Below, one piece after another: positions 1 to 13,400 of a stretch of 64,000 bases of DNA. Origin of the DNA: Lutjanus erythropterus (lineage: Eukaryota > Chordata > Actinopteri > Lutjaniformes > Lutjanidae); the NCBI GenBank assembly GCA_020091685.1, contig CM034597.1:2922646-2986645 (forward strand). Direction: 5' to 3'. Below the pieces are notes generated by a model. It saw nothing but the letters and a program-made list of their open reading frames with translations, did not search any database and was not told where the DNA came from. The translations under genes were made by a program, and so were the position numbers. Positions within the stretch are counted from its first letter, which is position 1; each line of letters opens with the position of its first letter.

Positions 1-2050
1 CATTACTTTAATACCGTGACACTTGGAAAATATAATCATCACTGATTATATTTTCCAACAGGGAATTAGTAACTGTACTGCAACACAACCCTGACAGTGT
101 ATCAGTGTTGTGTTTTCAGCTCGTTCAACAAATTTCATTTAGCTTCTTGTTGATTTCTTCTTTTTCCTCTGTTAATGACTTCATAGCTCATTGTTACACT
201 CATGCTTTGTTGTTTACTGTATGTTCCATTAGTTGTTCCAAAACACAAAGCTTTAAGCTTAAGATCTAACAAATGTGTATCATAAAACATTTGCAAAGCA
301 TATTTCTAAGTATATTTTTCTTTATTTGTGAGGCATTGACCTGTCGTAGCTGATGTAATTATGACTTCTAATAATTATCTATGAGTCTGTGTATGGAGGA
401 GGTGGGGTGGATGGATGGATGGCTCATTTATTCACATTTATTTTTACTTAAACCATGAACAATCTTTTCTCAATCCTAACTATGTAGTTTAGCATGCCTA
501 AACCTTACCAAACTGCTGCTGTTTCACAATGTTAACTGTGTGTTTAATGTCACATGACTAGGGCTGCACAATTAATCACAATTGCAATAAATGTCCAAGT
601 GCAAAATCCAAATCGCAGAGCCAGAATCAAATTGCAAAAAGGAAAAATATTTGCTAAAACAGCATGTTAATGAGGTACTGTAGTGCTACAGAGATGACCT
701 GACCAAAAAATCTTGTTCTTCAAATGAAAGAAAATGTTTGTTTGGTGCAGACCTCAATAAATATCACATCATCATGATTCTGTAGAGCAGTATGAGAGTA
801 TGATTATGACTTTTTTTTTTTTTTACAACGTGCAGCCTTACACATGACTCACGTAGGGTGACCAGAGGAGAATGGGCGGAATTCCAGACAGAGAGTTTGA
901 GGTGAGCATGTCATGACACAAGGATTAATATAGAATCATTTGAAGAAACATCATTTTTCATTTGTATTATGAGGATCAATGAGGACAGTAATCACAGTAT
1001 CCTGACACAGGTAACAGGTGTGTTACAGCTATTGTTTTATCAGCTAAGACAGTAGCTGTAGGAGCTTACAAACACATTTTATTAGATATTTTTAATCAAA
1101 ATTCTTCCTGCAGTGGTGACTGTAATGACAGTAATGTAAGTAGTAATGACATCAATGATCTATTATTCATGATGGCTGAATCAGGCTTTGGGAGTCAACC
1201 TATTCTGTCATTCGGGTATGAGGACATGTTGTGTGAAATCACTTGCGGGAATGTGCATTGTGTCGCCCGTATGCAAAAATAAATATAATAAATTCAATTT
1301 GAAACATTTTAGCCTGTAGAAATCCTTAAAATGTGCGATTAGGAGCTGAATATATGGCTGTAAGAGAAATTTCTACTTTAACTGTTGCTGTTTTAGATCT
1401 TTGCTCAACACAAAGTCTAAACAGGAAGACCCAGCCATATTTGACAACCCTCCAGATTGTCTCAGGAGACTCATTGCCCTCTCCTTATCTCCCCTCAGGA
1501 TCACAGTTCTCACGCATGTCTCCCAATTTCTGACATACTTTCTCAACCTTTTTTTTTCCATGTCATTATCAAAACCTGTTTCTGCCATTGTACAGTGTGT
1601 GTAACCCGTACTGGAGACCAGAAAACAAAACAGCTGCACAAAACCAGACTCCCTAGAAAGAACTTGATTTCTTAAGGAAAGCTTTGAAGGAAAAGGGCAT
1701 GCATTTAGCAGAAAGCGCCATACCAATTTTCTTTTAAGGGCACAGGGCAAAAAATAAAGGTGTGAAAGAAAACTGCAGAATATTAGTTAATGCCAGGGAT
1801 TTACACAAGTTCATGGCAAAGGTACAACATGTTCTGTATTTTTCCCCTAAGAATTAAAAGTAAAAGTTTAAAAATAAAAATGCTGTTGCAGTGTACTTAT
1901 TATGTTGTTTTTTTATTTGTTAAAAGTCACCAAAATGCAGGACACAGAGCCTCTGAAACTCAAATCTTTGATTTGAAAATCCTCCCTACTTTTGAGGTCT
2001 CAAGGTTGGTGAGTATGGAACCAGCACAGACAGCAGAATGTGTCTCTGAC
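1..2050. other. Intron of mcf2l2 (3' of the last visible exon)
   Basis: No exon is recognisable on either strand. It holds one hAT-like miniature element (559-840), a GGAT tetranucleotide patch near 406-422 and several A/T runs. The expected next PH exon is not seen here. Confidence 0.7.
559..840. mobile_element. hAT-like miniature element with 8-bp target duplication
   Basis: The ends are TAGGGCTGCAC and, on the opposite strand, TAAGGCTGCAC. They are flanked by identical CACATGAC at 551-558 and 841-848. An 8-bp duplication and (C/T)AGGGCTGCA-type ends are typical of hAT elements. At 282 bp with no coding frame, it is nonautonomous. Confidence 0.7.
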
Positions 2051-2191
2051 CTTCAGTGAGTGTTTGAAGCTGTAGGACGGGGTCTTCTCGTGTCCGTCTG
2101 TGGTCTCCTCTCGTTTCTTGCAGAACAGTAGCATCTTGTCATACAGGAACAGGTGCCTCTGCATGGGCTTAAACCTGGCCAGGTCCTTCAC
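2051..2191 (-). CDS. mcf2l2: mcf2l2 exon e17 (PH domain)
   Basis: This 141-nt, phase-0 exon encodes 47 residues: [19 protein letters not shown], then [10 protein letters not shown] and a variable loop to SYSFKHSLK. It forms PH strands 3 and 4. The next exon, expected to carry a KKFEIWY-type strand, is not in the remaining 2 kb and should lie before position 1. Confidence 0.95.
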
Positions 2192-5100
2192 CTGGAATCA
2201 GGTCAGCAGTCAGTCACTGTATCTGCACGTCTGTCCATCCACAACTCTACTGTTCTCAAATGAAGTGTGATGACTTAACAACTGACGCCATGAGTACAGA
2301 GAAAAAAACATTGTGTTTGTTGTTTTAATATTCAATATCCAAGTCTCCTAAAGCTAAGAAAATAAACCCAGCCCTCAATCTGAATGAGGGTGAGTAGATA
2401 ATGACTGAATCTTCATTTTTGGGTGAACTATCCCTTTAATTATTTTTTTTCTCCGTGATATCTGACAGGCTGAGTCAAATAAAAGGTTGTGTGTAGTGGC
2501 AGGAAAAACATCCAAAAAACTAAAAATGTGCAGCATACAGCTGAAAATGGTCAGAAAAATAAATATTGTACATTATTTGTAGTTAAGAAAGTAAAACTCG
2601 CAGCAACACTGATGCACTTCTTCAAAGCTGACCTGTTTGACTGATGTTGAAGTGCAGCATTATAAGGCATCATTTTTCAGTTTAAGACCTGTGATAGTGC
2701 GGGGACAGTAATGATGTGTGGGGTTGTACCTTGCTGTGGCCTTTCTTGTGGTCGGTCCACACATTAAAGGATCCCTGCATCAGCAGCTTCCCAAGTTCAC
2801 TCAGGTTTCCCTGTGAGCAGCAACACACACAGTCAAACTTCCAGAGCAGTTTTCATTTAATCAACACCGTCCTGCCTCAGTTTTGTTGCTGTAGAACATC
2901 AGGTAGGGTTTAAAGGGAAATAAAAGAAAATCAGCGATTAATAAAAAAGACAAAAGCAACACATTTTGCAGATATTTTTAAGAGTATAATGAGTATAATT
3001 TGTTTCTTCATACTGTCACAGTACAATTCTGTGATGACACAGCGAGTCTGATATCATTTTCTCTTTCCTTAACCCTTAGGACAACTGTTGACATGGCTAA
3101 ATACTTTAGACTTAAATTTGCTAAATTTGCGACAGCTGGTTTTCAATCTCCACAGAGTGACGTTCTTCTTTTCTCCTCCTCTGCCACACTTTTGAGAATG
3201 AGACAGAGCAGAACAGACCTTGTACAGAAAAGGAATTAAGAAGTGCTGAAAACGCTCAATTCATCAAGTTAAGGGAGTTTTTTTTATTTTTTTTTATCCT
3301 ACTTGGAACACTTGTATGAGGAAATCTCAAAGAAAAAGAAAGAGAAATTTCAGACAGGATGACTAAAATATTCTTGCCCAATATCTGCTGTTGTGAATAC
3401 ATCCAGTAAATGTCTTATGTTTGACTTTATGAGTCCTACTTTTCTCAAACTAATTTAGAGAAAAAAAAGTCTTATATGTTTTCTGTTACCTGTTAGAGTT
3501 TTCCCTTCCCAGTACAACTGCAATACCATAGCACCATATCAAATTTGCATGTTGACTGATATAAGTACCAATCCAATATCAGCACATTAAAATATATATA
3601 TTGTTGCCTTTCACTATCTGTGGACTACTAGTCCTGTATGGATGTGATGTAATTACTATCATTGTTGTATGGCCTGACTCAGGTTAAAAAAGAGGTAAAT
3701 GGGATGATGCTTGGAAGTAGTTTCTGTTACAATCTAATAAATTATGTGACATTGGACTGGTGCGCAGACTTATGTAGTTGAGGATGCCTGGTCCAGTATT
3801 TTAGGTTGTACAGGAAGCATTTCTGATTCTGATATTGGCATTGCAACATCTCTATAACCAACAGTCACCTCACGAGCGCAACCTTTCTCTAACCTTAAGT
3901 TTGTCACCATAACCATGAAGATAAAGATCGCCTAATCTTTAGCAAGTCAGATATTCAGCCCTGATCAAAATCAAGGTTGGGAGGGATATTTTAAAAATGT
4001 ATTGTGACACAGTGACTAATTCAGTAACAGTAACATAATACACGTATCATAACATTAAAGTAATGTAACTTGATTACTTTCTGCTACTTTTGGATTACTA
4101 AAAAATGTCAGAAAACTGTGAAAAATGTTGCTCAAAGTCCAAGATGACGTCCTTCATTTTCTCCACTAATCAATTAGTTGTTTGGTCGACAAAGCGTAAG
4201 CAAATGTTGATCAGTGTTTCCCAGAGCTCAAGATGATGTCCTGAAATGTCTTGTTTTGCCCACAACTCAAAAAAATTCAGTTTACTGTCAGACAGGAGGA
4301 AAGAAAGCAGAAAATATTCACATTTAAGAAGCTGAAATCAGAATTTGGATTTTTTGTGACTCAAAACAATTAATCAATTATCAAAATAAATCCAGATTCA
4401 TTTAATAGACCATTAATAACAGATTAATCTATACAGCTCTGTGTTTTATGTATGTTGTTAGGTTTATTAGTTTATTAGTTTGTCCAGCTGTTCCTTTCTT
4501 TGTTGTGTGAAATTTATTGATCGATTGATTGATTTAAAGACAAAGAAATGTTGAAATTTCCACTACAGTCCATGATAATGAATTGGCAGCTGTGTGTGTA
4601 CTGTGCATGGTAGGATATCATTCTTTATTTGTAAATGTACCTGATGACATCTTCTTTATCTGTAACTGTAATAGAATACTGTTACCTTTTGTATCCAGAT
4701 TAGATGTAATTAGATTGTTAGATTAAAATAAAATTGGATTATGTAATCCATTACTGACCCAAGCCTGTTCATTCTCTCCCTAAACCTAACTAAATCATTT
4801 TCTACCAATACTTAACCAAACTTTAACCAGAGCATTGTCACACAACTGATTTATTTCTCAGCAGTAATTTATAAAGTCTTTGAAGACACCGAAAAATGAA
4901 GTTCTGTTGATATGATATGAAGCATCCAAACAGAAAACACTAGTATGTGTTGTTCTAGAAGGCCAGGACATAATTTGGAAGACCTACATTGACTAGTCAG
5001 ACACAAAGACTTAGATTCCATGATGGCAAACTGTGCTTCACTAAGTAACCACTAAGTGGTAACCAAGATATACATCTGCCCTTCCCCAGAACACAGTCTT

Positions 5101-8100
5101 AGTGGAGCAGGAAAGAGCCAGATGAATTTTCAGAAATATCTCTTCACTAAGAATCCCAAAAAAATCCAAACACTTCCTCAAATATCTCCCAGCTTTCAAT
5201 TATTTATTAACCAAGTATGGTCTCAACCCTCTGACCTTCTTAACAACTGCGGGTCACCTCTCAGAGTGTTTGGTTAATCAGTGATCAGGGAAGGTGGGTA
5301 GACTTTTTTTTTTGTATTTTCTAGGACTACAAGGAAACTCCCTCCTATTTTTGATTATTTTGATGTACTGTTAGAAACAGAAGTGTGGTTTTGAGAGTAT
5401 TTGACACACCAAGACTATTTCCAATTGAGTACATCTTATCAAGGAAGGATATTATGTGGTTTGGACCTCATGAATTGACTGAACGCCCCTTCATTACCAG
5501 CCATTTTCACACTTTGATCACATGAGTGTGGAGTTAGTGTGTAGATAAAGTGTGGCTGAGTTTGAATCAGTTTTCTTTAAAGTAAGAATGAAGATAAATA
5601 TACAATAAATTGCTACCATTTACTGACTCTTCACTGAAAAGACACAGAGGCAGAGCTGAGACAGCTGCCACCCAACTGTCTGGATACACATTTCAGTAAT
5701 CATTTCAGTTAATTCACTGCTTAAAACTGATGTTTAGTTTAAGTGTTTTTTGTCCTGTATTGATCTAAATGTCACATATGCACCAGTATCTGCCCACACA
5801 ATGACAACATATTTGTTTTGCAGATATTCTTGAATATTTATAATGATATTTCAGAATCTGTCTTTTCCTGCAAAACATTTTGAAATGATTAATTGATTGG
5901 TTGATTGATTTTTGTCCAATTAAATAATTTCTTGCTTTGACACTGAACATAGAAGAGAAATACATCCAGTCACTGGAGTGAGTGGAGAGGAATGTTTCTT
6001 GAGAGTGGGCCTCTGAACAAAAACACCTCTTTATAACTTTATTCACTGATGTGGGTGAAATTGGATCATATTTTATGAAGAAAATATTTTCTGGTTTCCC
6101 AAACTGATGTCCTCCAGCTGCTCTGCTTCAATGCTCTGTTATTTAATTACAGAGTTTCTTGATGGACAGATGGCTTTAACTTACTTGTGGCTAAAAGTAG
6201 CTAACTGTCACTATTAGCTGTGGTTAGCAGGCAACAGAACCGGGCTCAGTAGCCAACCAGTGAACACGAGGACAAATGCAGCCTCTGAGACCGACATGAA
6301 ATAATGCACAGCGTTCGCTCCTCAATGGTATTCTTCTTGGACCTGGGGTAAACCAAGCTAACAGTAGTTGGCAGTTAGCAGTTTGCTAAGTTACTAGCCT
6401 ATTGCCTGCTGTCAAACTGGACTCCATTGGTCTCAGAAGCTGTTTTCATCCCTCCTTGCATTACAGCCATGGACCACCATAGCTGCAGGGGACAGGGGCA
6501 TAACACAAAGCGTGACTGGCCGCTGCAAACGCCAATCAATGTCGGCAACAAGTTCCTCCCTAATTTCCTGTTTTACAGGAAACATAAGCAATAGGCACTC
6601 CGCTGGCTGTTTCATGGGAACTTTAACACAAATGATGCCTATTATCACTTTTTCCATTAGCTTAGCATTAATTCATCTAACATAACATCCAGCTTTCTTT
6701 GTTTTTCTTTTGAATTAATGGAAGATTGAATCATATACTTCTGGACCATGTGTTGAATTGTTTTCTTAATACAATATGTTGCATAGAAACATTGTAGCTT
6801 AGCAGCATACTTCTTAGCATGCATTTTAAGGAAAGTTATGATGGATGTTTGTTATGTGTTTTCTCTCATACATGTATTTCAGACGAGTTACGGCTTTGTC
6901 TTTGATCAGCATTAAAACAATGCAAACCATGATGAAGAAGACAAGTGTCAATTTCATTGACTGTATAAAGTTGGACACTGAGTCTCTACTTCTGTACAAA
7001 AGTGAAGCCAAATTATCCTAGATATGAGTGCTGGCATCTTGCACTGATGTCATATAAAGCCAGAGTCTGTGCAGTATATTGAGGTCCCGCCCATACAGCC
7101 CACCAATGCAATCACAAACCAGGCTCAGCTGTCAATCATGACATGAAACCCCCTTTTTATAGTACCAGATAACTTTAAAACTTGATAACACTCAGAAAAA
7201 TGAACAACCTGATAAGCATTATTTAAAATGACAGAACTTTGATTTTTAGCTTGGCCCATGGAGGGGGTGGGGTTTATGACCTACACTGCAGCCACTGCAA
7301 CCAAACAACATACTGAGCTAACACAACCAGCCTGCCCTAAAGTTGAGCAAAGTCATAAACTCTGCAGTGTACATAAAGAGTAGGATGAGGATAAATTCAT
7401 TCTACATACTGACCTCAAAGCCAGTGATGGCTATCTGGTGCATGGAGTCATTGACAGACTTGATGATGTCCAGCATGGTGGCTAAAGCCTCCTCCAGCTC
7501 AGCCGTGCCCTCACCTTTACTGCATTTTAACATCTCCTGGAGACAGAAAGGAGGACAGGGGTTAGGAAGATGGAATTGGGGAGGACAAAAGCAAGACAAA
7601 AAACATAATTAATGCAAAATGTAATAAACAACTCAGGAGGCTCATAGACCCATGTAGAAGAAGAGAAGAGACGAGAAGACAGAGTTAATCATTAACACAG
7701 GCAGACTGAGGAAGCAGGGTTATCAGGTTGAGGGTATCAGGCAATTGTCCAACTAACAGCTTCTCTAGCACTGAGTAAACCTGAGAGCTGTGAAAAAAGC
7801 AAGAAAGTGTCAGTGTGTTCAGATTTGTCTCATGTAAGCAGCTCATCATCATGCTTTTAGTTTCTTATGATCCCATTTTAAAGTTTTTCTAAGTACGTTT
7901 TTCTTGAATAAAAATATTTATAGACATCTGTTTATGAAGATAAAGTGGTGTCAAAGGTCAGAACACTGGCTGAGTAAACCACCAGTTCCTGTAAACTGTG
8001 AGGAAGTTCCATCTGGGGCTGGTCAAGCTGACCATTAAGGGTCATGTAAACCAACAATAAATGTATGTTCTGAGTTTGTCACACCACAGATACATGTGTT

Positions 8101-10382
8101 ATTAACCAGCCAGACAAAGTTGAATGAAGTATTCAAATTTGGGTGTCAAAATCATGAAAAAATGAGCAGTTTTCTCTTCTCTGAAACACTAGGGGCATGT
8201 CCATTCTACTTCGGTGTCAAACACCTGAAAACTACCTGAAACATGGACACTGTCTAGCAGCTTAATTGGACATGTCCAGACATATTTCAGCCACCAGAGC
8301 CAGAGGACAGTGACAGGATGTTTTTTTTTTTCTTCTGCGTCAAGTTGTTGGAACTGAAGTGAGTTGAGGTGAACTGCTGGACTGATCTGGACTAAAAGAA
8401 CACCATAAGGTACGTTAGTAGGTGATCGTTAGGGTCATGCTTCAGGTCTGCCCAAAAAATCCTGAACACAGAAATTGTGAACAGCAGTCTACTGATCTAA
8501 CACCAGATCAGTACTACATAGTTCTCAGTCTTTTCACATTTTCAGCAACCGTGTTCTAACATGTATAATGTGTTTAAAAGAAAAACTTTTCCTTTACACA
8601 GACTAAAGTCAAGAAGAGGACACACAGATTCTCAGCTCAGCCACAAACTCTGTGTTAAATCATTAGTGTTAACTTCAGAGGGCATGTTCATTAAAATGGA
8701 CTATTTCCTTTCTGTTGTAAAACAGCTGACCTGCAGAACCTCCATCAAACTTGGTTTTATCAGATTTGCTGGAAGGTAAGAGGTGCTTCCAAAAGACTGA
8801 TATTCATGCCATGACAGGGATCATGACCTGGTGGGCCGCAGGCTATATCCAGCCAGTCAAGCTTATGCCAATGTAAACCAAACACTTCCTGCTGCTACAG
8901 CAAGGAAAAGGGAGTTTTTCTTCTAAACACATCATACTTGTAAGAGCATTGTTGTTGAAAATATGTGAAAAGACAGACAGCTATGTAGTAATTGTGGAGT
9001 TAGACTGTTAAACTGTTGTTCACCATTTCTGTGTTCAGGATTTAATGGGTGGACCTGAAACATGGCTTGGTTTTGTGCCACAGCCATGGTCCCCCAACAG
9101 TCCCACAAGCTGACACAGGAACGACACCGCTTCCCCTTCCCTTCACCATCCCTAATGTACCTTTCAGTGGCTCTCTCAGCCCAAATCAGCCCACCAGTTC
9201 ACTTCAGCTCACTTCAGTTCCAACAACCAAATTTGCAACAAATGCAATGTGTTTGTAAGTTAGCTTAGCTTTACTGCTACTGTTCACAAATGAGCGGCCA
9301 CAGTGAGCTGCAGGCTGCACATCTCCAACTTCAGAGAACCATCTCTTTTCACTGTGGGCTGCTGTTCACAGACCCATGCTGTGTGCAACATTAAGTCAAG
9401 TAGTGGTTGCTCACAGAATGATAGAAAAAGGCCAGTTCCTCACTGGTGTCTTTATTAAAACAATAATAGTTTGTTTTTCTGCCCTCAGAATTCTGGGACC
9501 TGTAGTACTGCATCATATTCACTGTCACCACCTGTTACAACAGGTGTCAGCATGCAGAATAACTTGATTCATATTTCCTGCCAATCAGGATGGCATTCTG
9601 CGGATTTGAACCATCACTCCTCAGTGAACTGCCTCCTCAGCCGATGGGGGTTTTCCCATGAGTTTAGGAGTCTGCTCACAATGATATAGGGTCATGAAAA
9701 TAACAAACTTTGCAGGAAAGTAAAATTTTAAACAATAATAGGCTAATTTAGCTTAAAAAATGTTATTTAAAAGTCCACCCCCCACAGTGTCTGGCCCTTG
9801 GACAAATGTAGCTGTAGACTTTGGCCATATGATTAAGTGGAGTCTGTAGTCTGCACATTGGTAACAGATTGGATCGTTAACCTCTCGACTCCAACATGAG
9901 GTCTGTAGCAGTATACTGTATGTTCACAACTGTGGGGCCCTGTGGTGAAAGACTAAAGCCTCGTCGTGGCTCCATGCAGGCTCAGAAAGAGCTTTTAGGA
10001 AGTCCTGTGGGGGATTATGTGGAGCAGGCTGAACTAATTAGCCAGATAATTGCAGAAAACAAAGCCCTGTTATTAATGTACTGACATATTAGTCAAACAA
10101 AATTTGGATAAATTTTAATGAGATCTTTAAAGCCAAATCAAACAAACTACTCAACCAAAGAAAACAAGCTTACTTCAGAGCTCATATCATTCACTGTTAT
10201 ACAGCTGACAGTGTTTTGATGTGTGTGTAACCAGGAGCCTACTATACTTGTGGGGCCCGACCACCTTAGTGGGGCCAAAGTGCTGGACCCCACAAGTTTA
10301 AAGGGCTGTGACTTGGTTTTAGGATTAGGGTGGGGATTAGGGAATCATGTCAATGACGGGTCCCCACAAAAATAGTAATGAA

Positions 10383-10417
<35 letters not shown>

Positions 10418-13400
10418 TGTGTGTTTGTGTGTGCATGCCAGTGACTGTATAGAGAAATGAATAACATGACAGCTCCCCAAAAGTGAAGCCAAAGTATCAT
10501 GGTTGCCCCCTGGTGGAAGGCTGCAGTCCAGGTCATAATAGGTGGTACATGGGCCAAACTACAACATCAAAGTACATGATGGTTTCTGTTATTTTAGGTA
10601 GTTCTTATCATGCTGATGTTTATTCAAGCATTAATTTTTGTTTAGTTTTAATTAGTTATATCATGCTATAAAAACTGGGTTTCATGCCACGATTGACAGC
10701 TGAGCTTTGCTCCCGACTGAGTCAGCCTGCTGTGGCGACTCAAATGCGTGGCTCCAACGCTGGTCACTGCTGCACAGACTAAAGGGTGGTGAAATACTTG
10801 ATTCTTAAACGTATCATGATGCGGACATGGAAGATTCTGAATCAATACATGAATGTCAAAAATAATTTTTCTGGAGAATAAGACAAAATATTCCTACCTC
10901 TAAATGTAACATGTACATCATGTTTACTTCTAAACTAGGCTCTTTATTGAGTTTTGGTGAAGATGGATGAACATGAAGAGCTGCAGATAAATATAATCCA
11001 AAGAGAATTAAAGGCCCTAAAATTTTGATGCATCAAAACGCATCTAAAATGTTTTATCATCGAATTGCAGCCACTGAATCGGATTTGAGTCAAATTGTGA
11101 GGTATCACGAAATTCACACCCCTAGCGCAGACTCTGGCTCCAAATTACATCATCAGTGCAAGATGGCAGCACTCATATCCATGATATTTTGGCTTCAGTT
11201 TTGTCCAGTAGGAGAAGACGGAGTCCATCTCTTACAGAATGTATGTCAATAGCGTGTCCAGGTATTTACCTTGAGCATGAGCTGGTATTTGGTGATCCTC
11301 TGGACAGGCTTCAGCAGGTAAGCATCCAGAGACAGTTTGTGGTCCAGTTTCTTCTGGCATTCCTGTTATCACAAAACATCCAACATTCTCCATCAGGATG
11401 GGACACACACTACACCTACTTCACCTCGTGGTAAATCATTTTTCATGTGGAGGTCCAGCCAGTGTTAATGGTAAATGTAGTCAATAAATTCCTCAGTAAG
11501 TTGACCAACAAAGTCGAGTTCTGACACTGAGCCATGTCAGCAGTGTACCAGGATGCATTATATGCGATCTTCTGACATGCATGGCTGTATTGCAGCGTAT
11601 TACCATCCTAGCCTATAGCTATTACACTCTAAAAACAAATTCAGGGGACCTACTACCACCACTTACAAGATAAAATTGTTGTTGATTTTGATAAACCATT
11701 TAAGTTGCAAACATTATTTCGATGAATTGTGTCAAAATAATAATGTCGATAATCAAATGAACTTAATATTGTATGAGACTTAAAGTCAAGTTTCTGTGTG
11801 CATTGATTTAAAACAAAATTCAGGACCTGGACAAATATGGCACAAAAAAACATTTTCCAGGTGAGTATCATTTCATTTACAAATAAATTAGACTAAAGCA
11901 ATGAATTATGCCATGTTTTCAGTTGTGATATGACCAATAGTAGACTAGAGGAGGCTAGTCCACACCTGGTAATACAGTTGATGTTATGTTGTACTAATAC
12001 AGGTAGTTAAAACTAATTCTATTTAGCAGTTTCATTTTACCATCCACACTTTACTTCAACTTGTGTTCATAACTATGAACATTAGTTTTATAACAGTTAA
12101 AAATTGATTTTAAATAATGTAGAAAAACTAGTTGGAACAACTTAGAAGCTTAGAAACGTGGACCAATTACTAAATGGTAATTAAAATACACTTTACTGCA
12201 GAAGTAAGGCTAATTCCACTGACTTAATATAGTACATTGGTTGAACATAATTTCATTAGATGTTGTTATAGCTTAAAAATATTGATGTAAACCTCATTAA
12301 TTGTTTTTGTTGAGGCAAAACGTGTGTTTTTAGAGTATACTTTGTTGGCCAGAACATAGCTTCAGGTAACAAAAATACTCATCTAGCACCAGGTTACTCA
12401 GAGTTCTTTCTTAAAGGGACAGTTCAGTTCAAAATTAAAAACATGTATTTTTTGTTCTGTGAACCTTCCCTTTAACAGCAACAACATCACTGTGACATTA
12501 CTAGATGCAGGAAGAACAACTCAGCTTTTTTGGCAGCGTAGCAGCACTGAAGAATTTATTGCTTCAACATTTATTGCTTCATTTATCATCCATAGTGACT
12601 GGACAGTAACCAAAAAAGTGGTTGGAGAGTGTGTTTTCCTGGTGTTTGGGAAAGTAACAGAATAAAAGAGTGAAGTCAGACAACAAAAACCGCAACTTCA
12701 TGGCGGAACTTGACATGACTTGAACATGACCTCCACCACAATCGCACACTGACAAGAGGATAGTCAAGTCAAGTTGAGACAGTTAAGTTAGACTTAGCTG
12801 CTATGGGGCCTGGAAGTTAGTTAATTCAGCTAGAAGTTGTTGTCTCCTGAAATTGTGTGTGTGTGTGTGTGTGTGTTACCTGAAAGAAAAGGCTGTCTCC
12901 ACACTGTCTCCAGAGGACTTCAGAGCGGGGTTTATTCTGACAGTACTTCTCATACACCTGCAGCTCTTCTTTCTGACAACACAAAGGCATGTCTGAGTGA
13001 GGAGAGGGCCTTACATCATCTCTCATCAGTTTCTGGTCCATTTCAGCTGTTGCTGGAATATAAAATACTCTAATCTGCTCTTTCTGTACATTTCATTAAA
13101 GGTGCCTGTTATAATGAGACAAACAGTACACAGTCAACCATCACTGTGGAGCCAAATATAGTGCAATCAAAAGTTTGGTCATGCTTTTCATTCAAGGTTT
13201 CTTTCTTTATTTTTTTTACAAGAAATGGTTCAGATCGTTCAACAGTGTGCAAAGCTGTCATCAAAGCAAAAGGTGGCTACTTTGAAGAATCTAAGCGCAA
13301 AAAAACTTTTGCACACTTACAGGTCCATACCGCAGCAGAGCTACCATACATGCAGGTAATGCGGCTACATTAAGGCCTGTGACCAACAAGGGTCGATGCG

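Noticed and set aside
1373-1750. 125-codon minus-strand frame near the expected next PH exon
   Set aside because: It lacks the PH strand expected after KHSLK, has no suitable acceptor/donor pair in phase, and I recognise no family.
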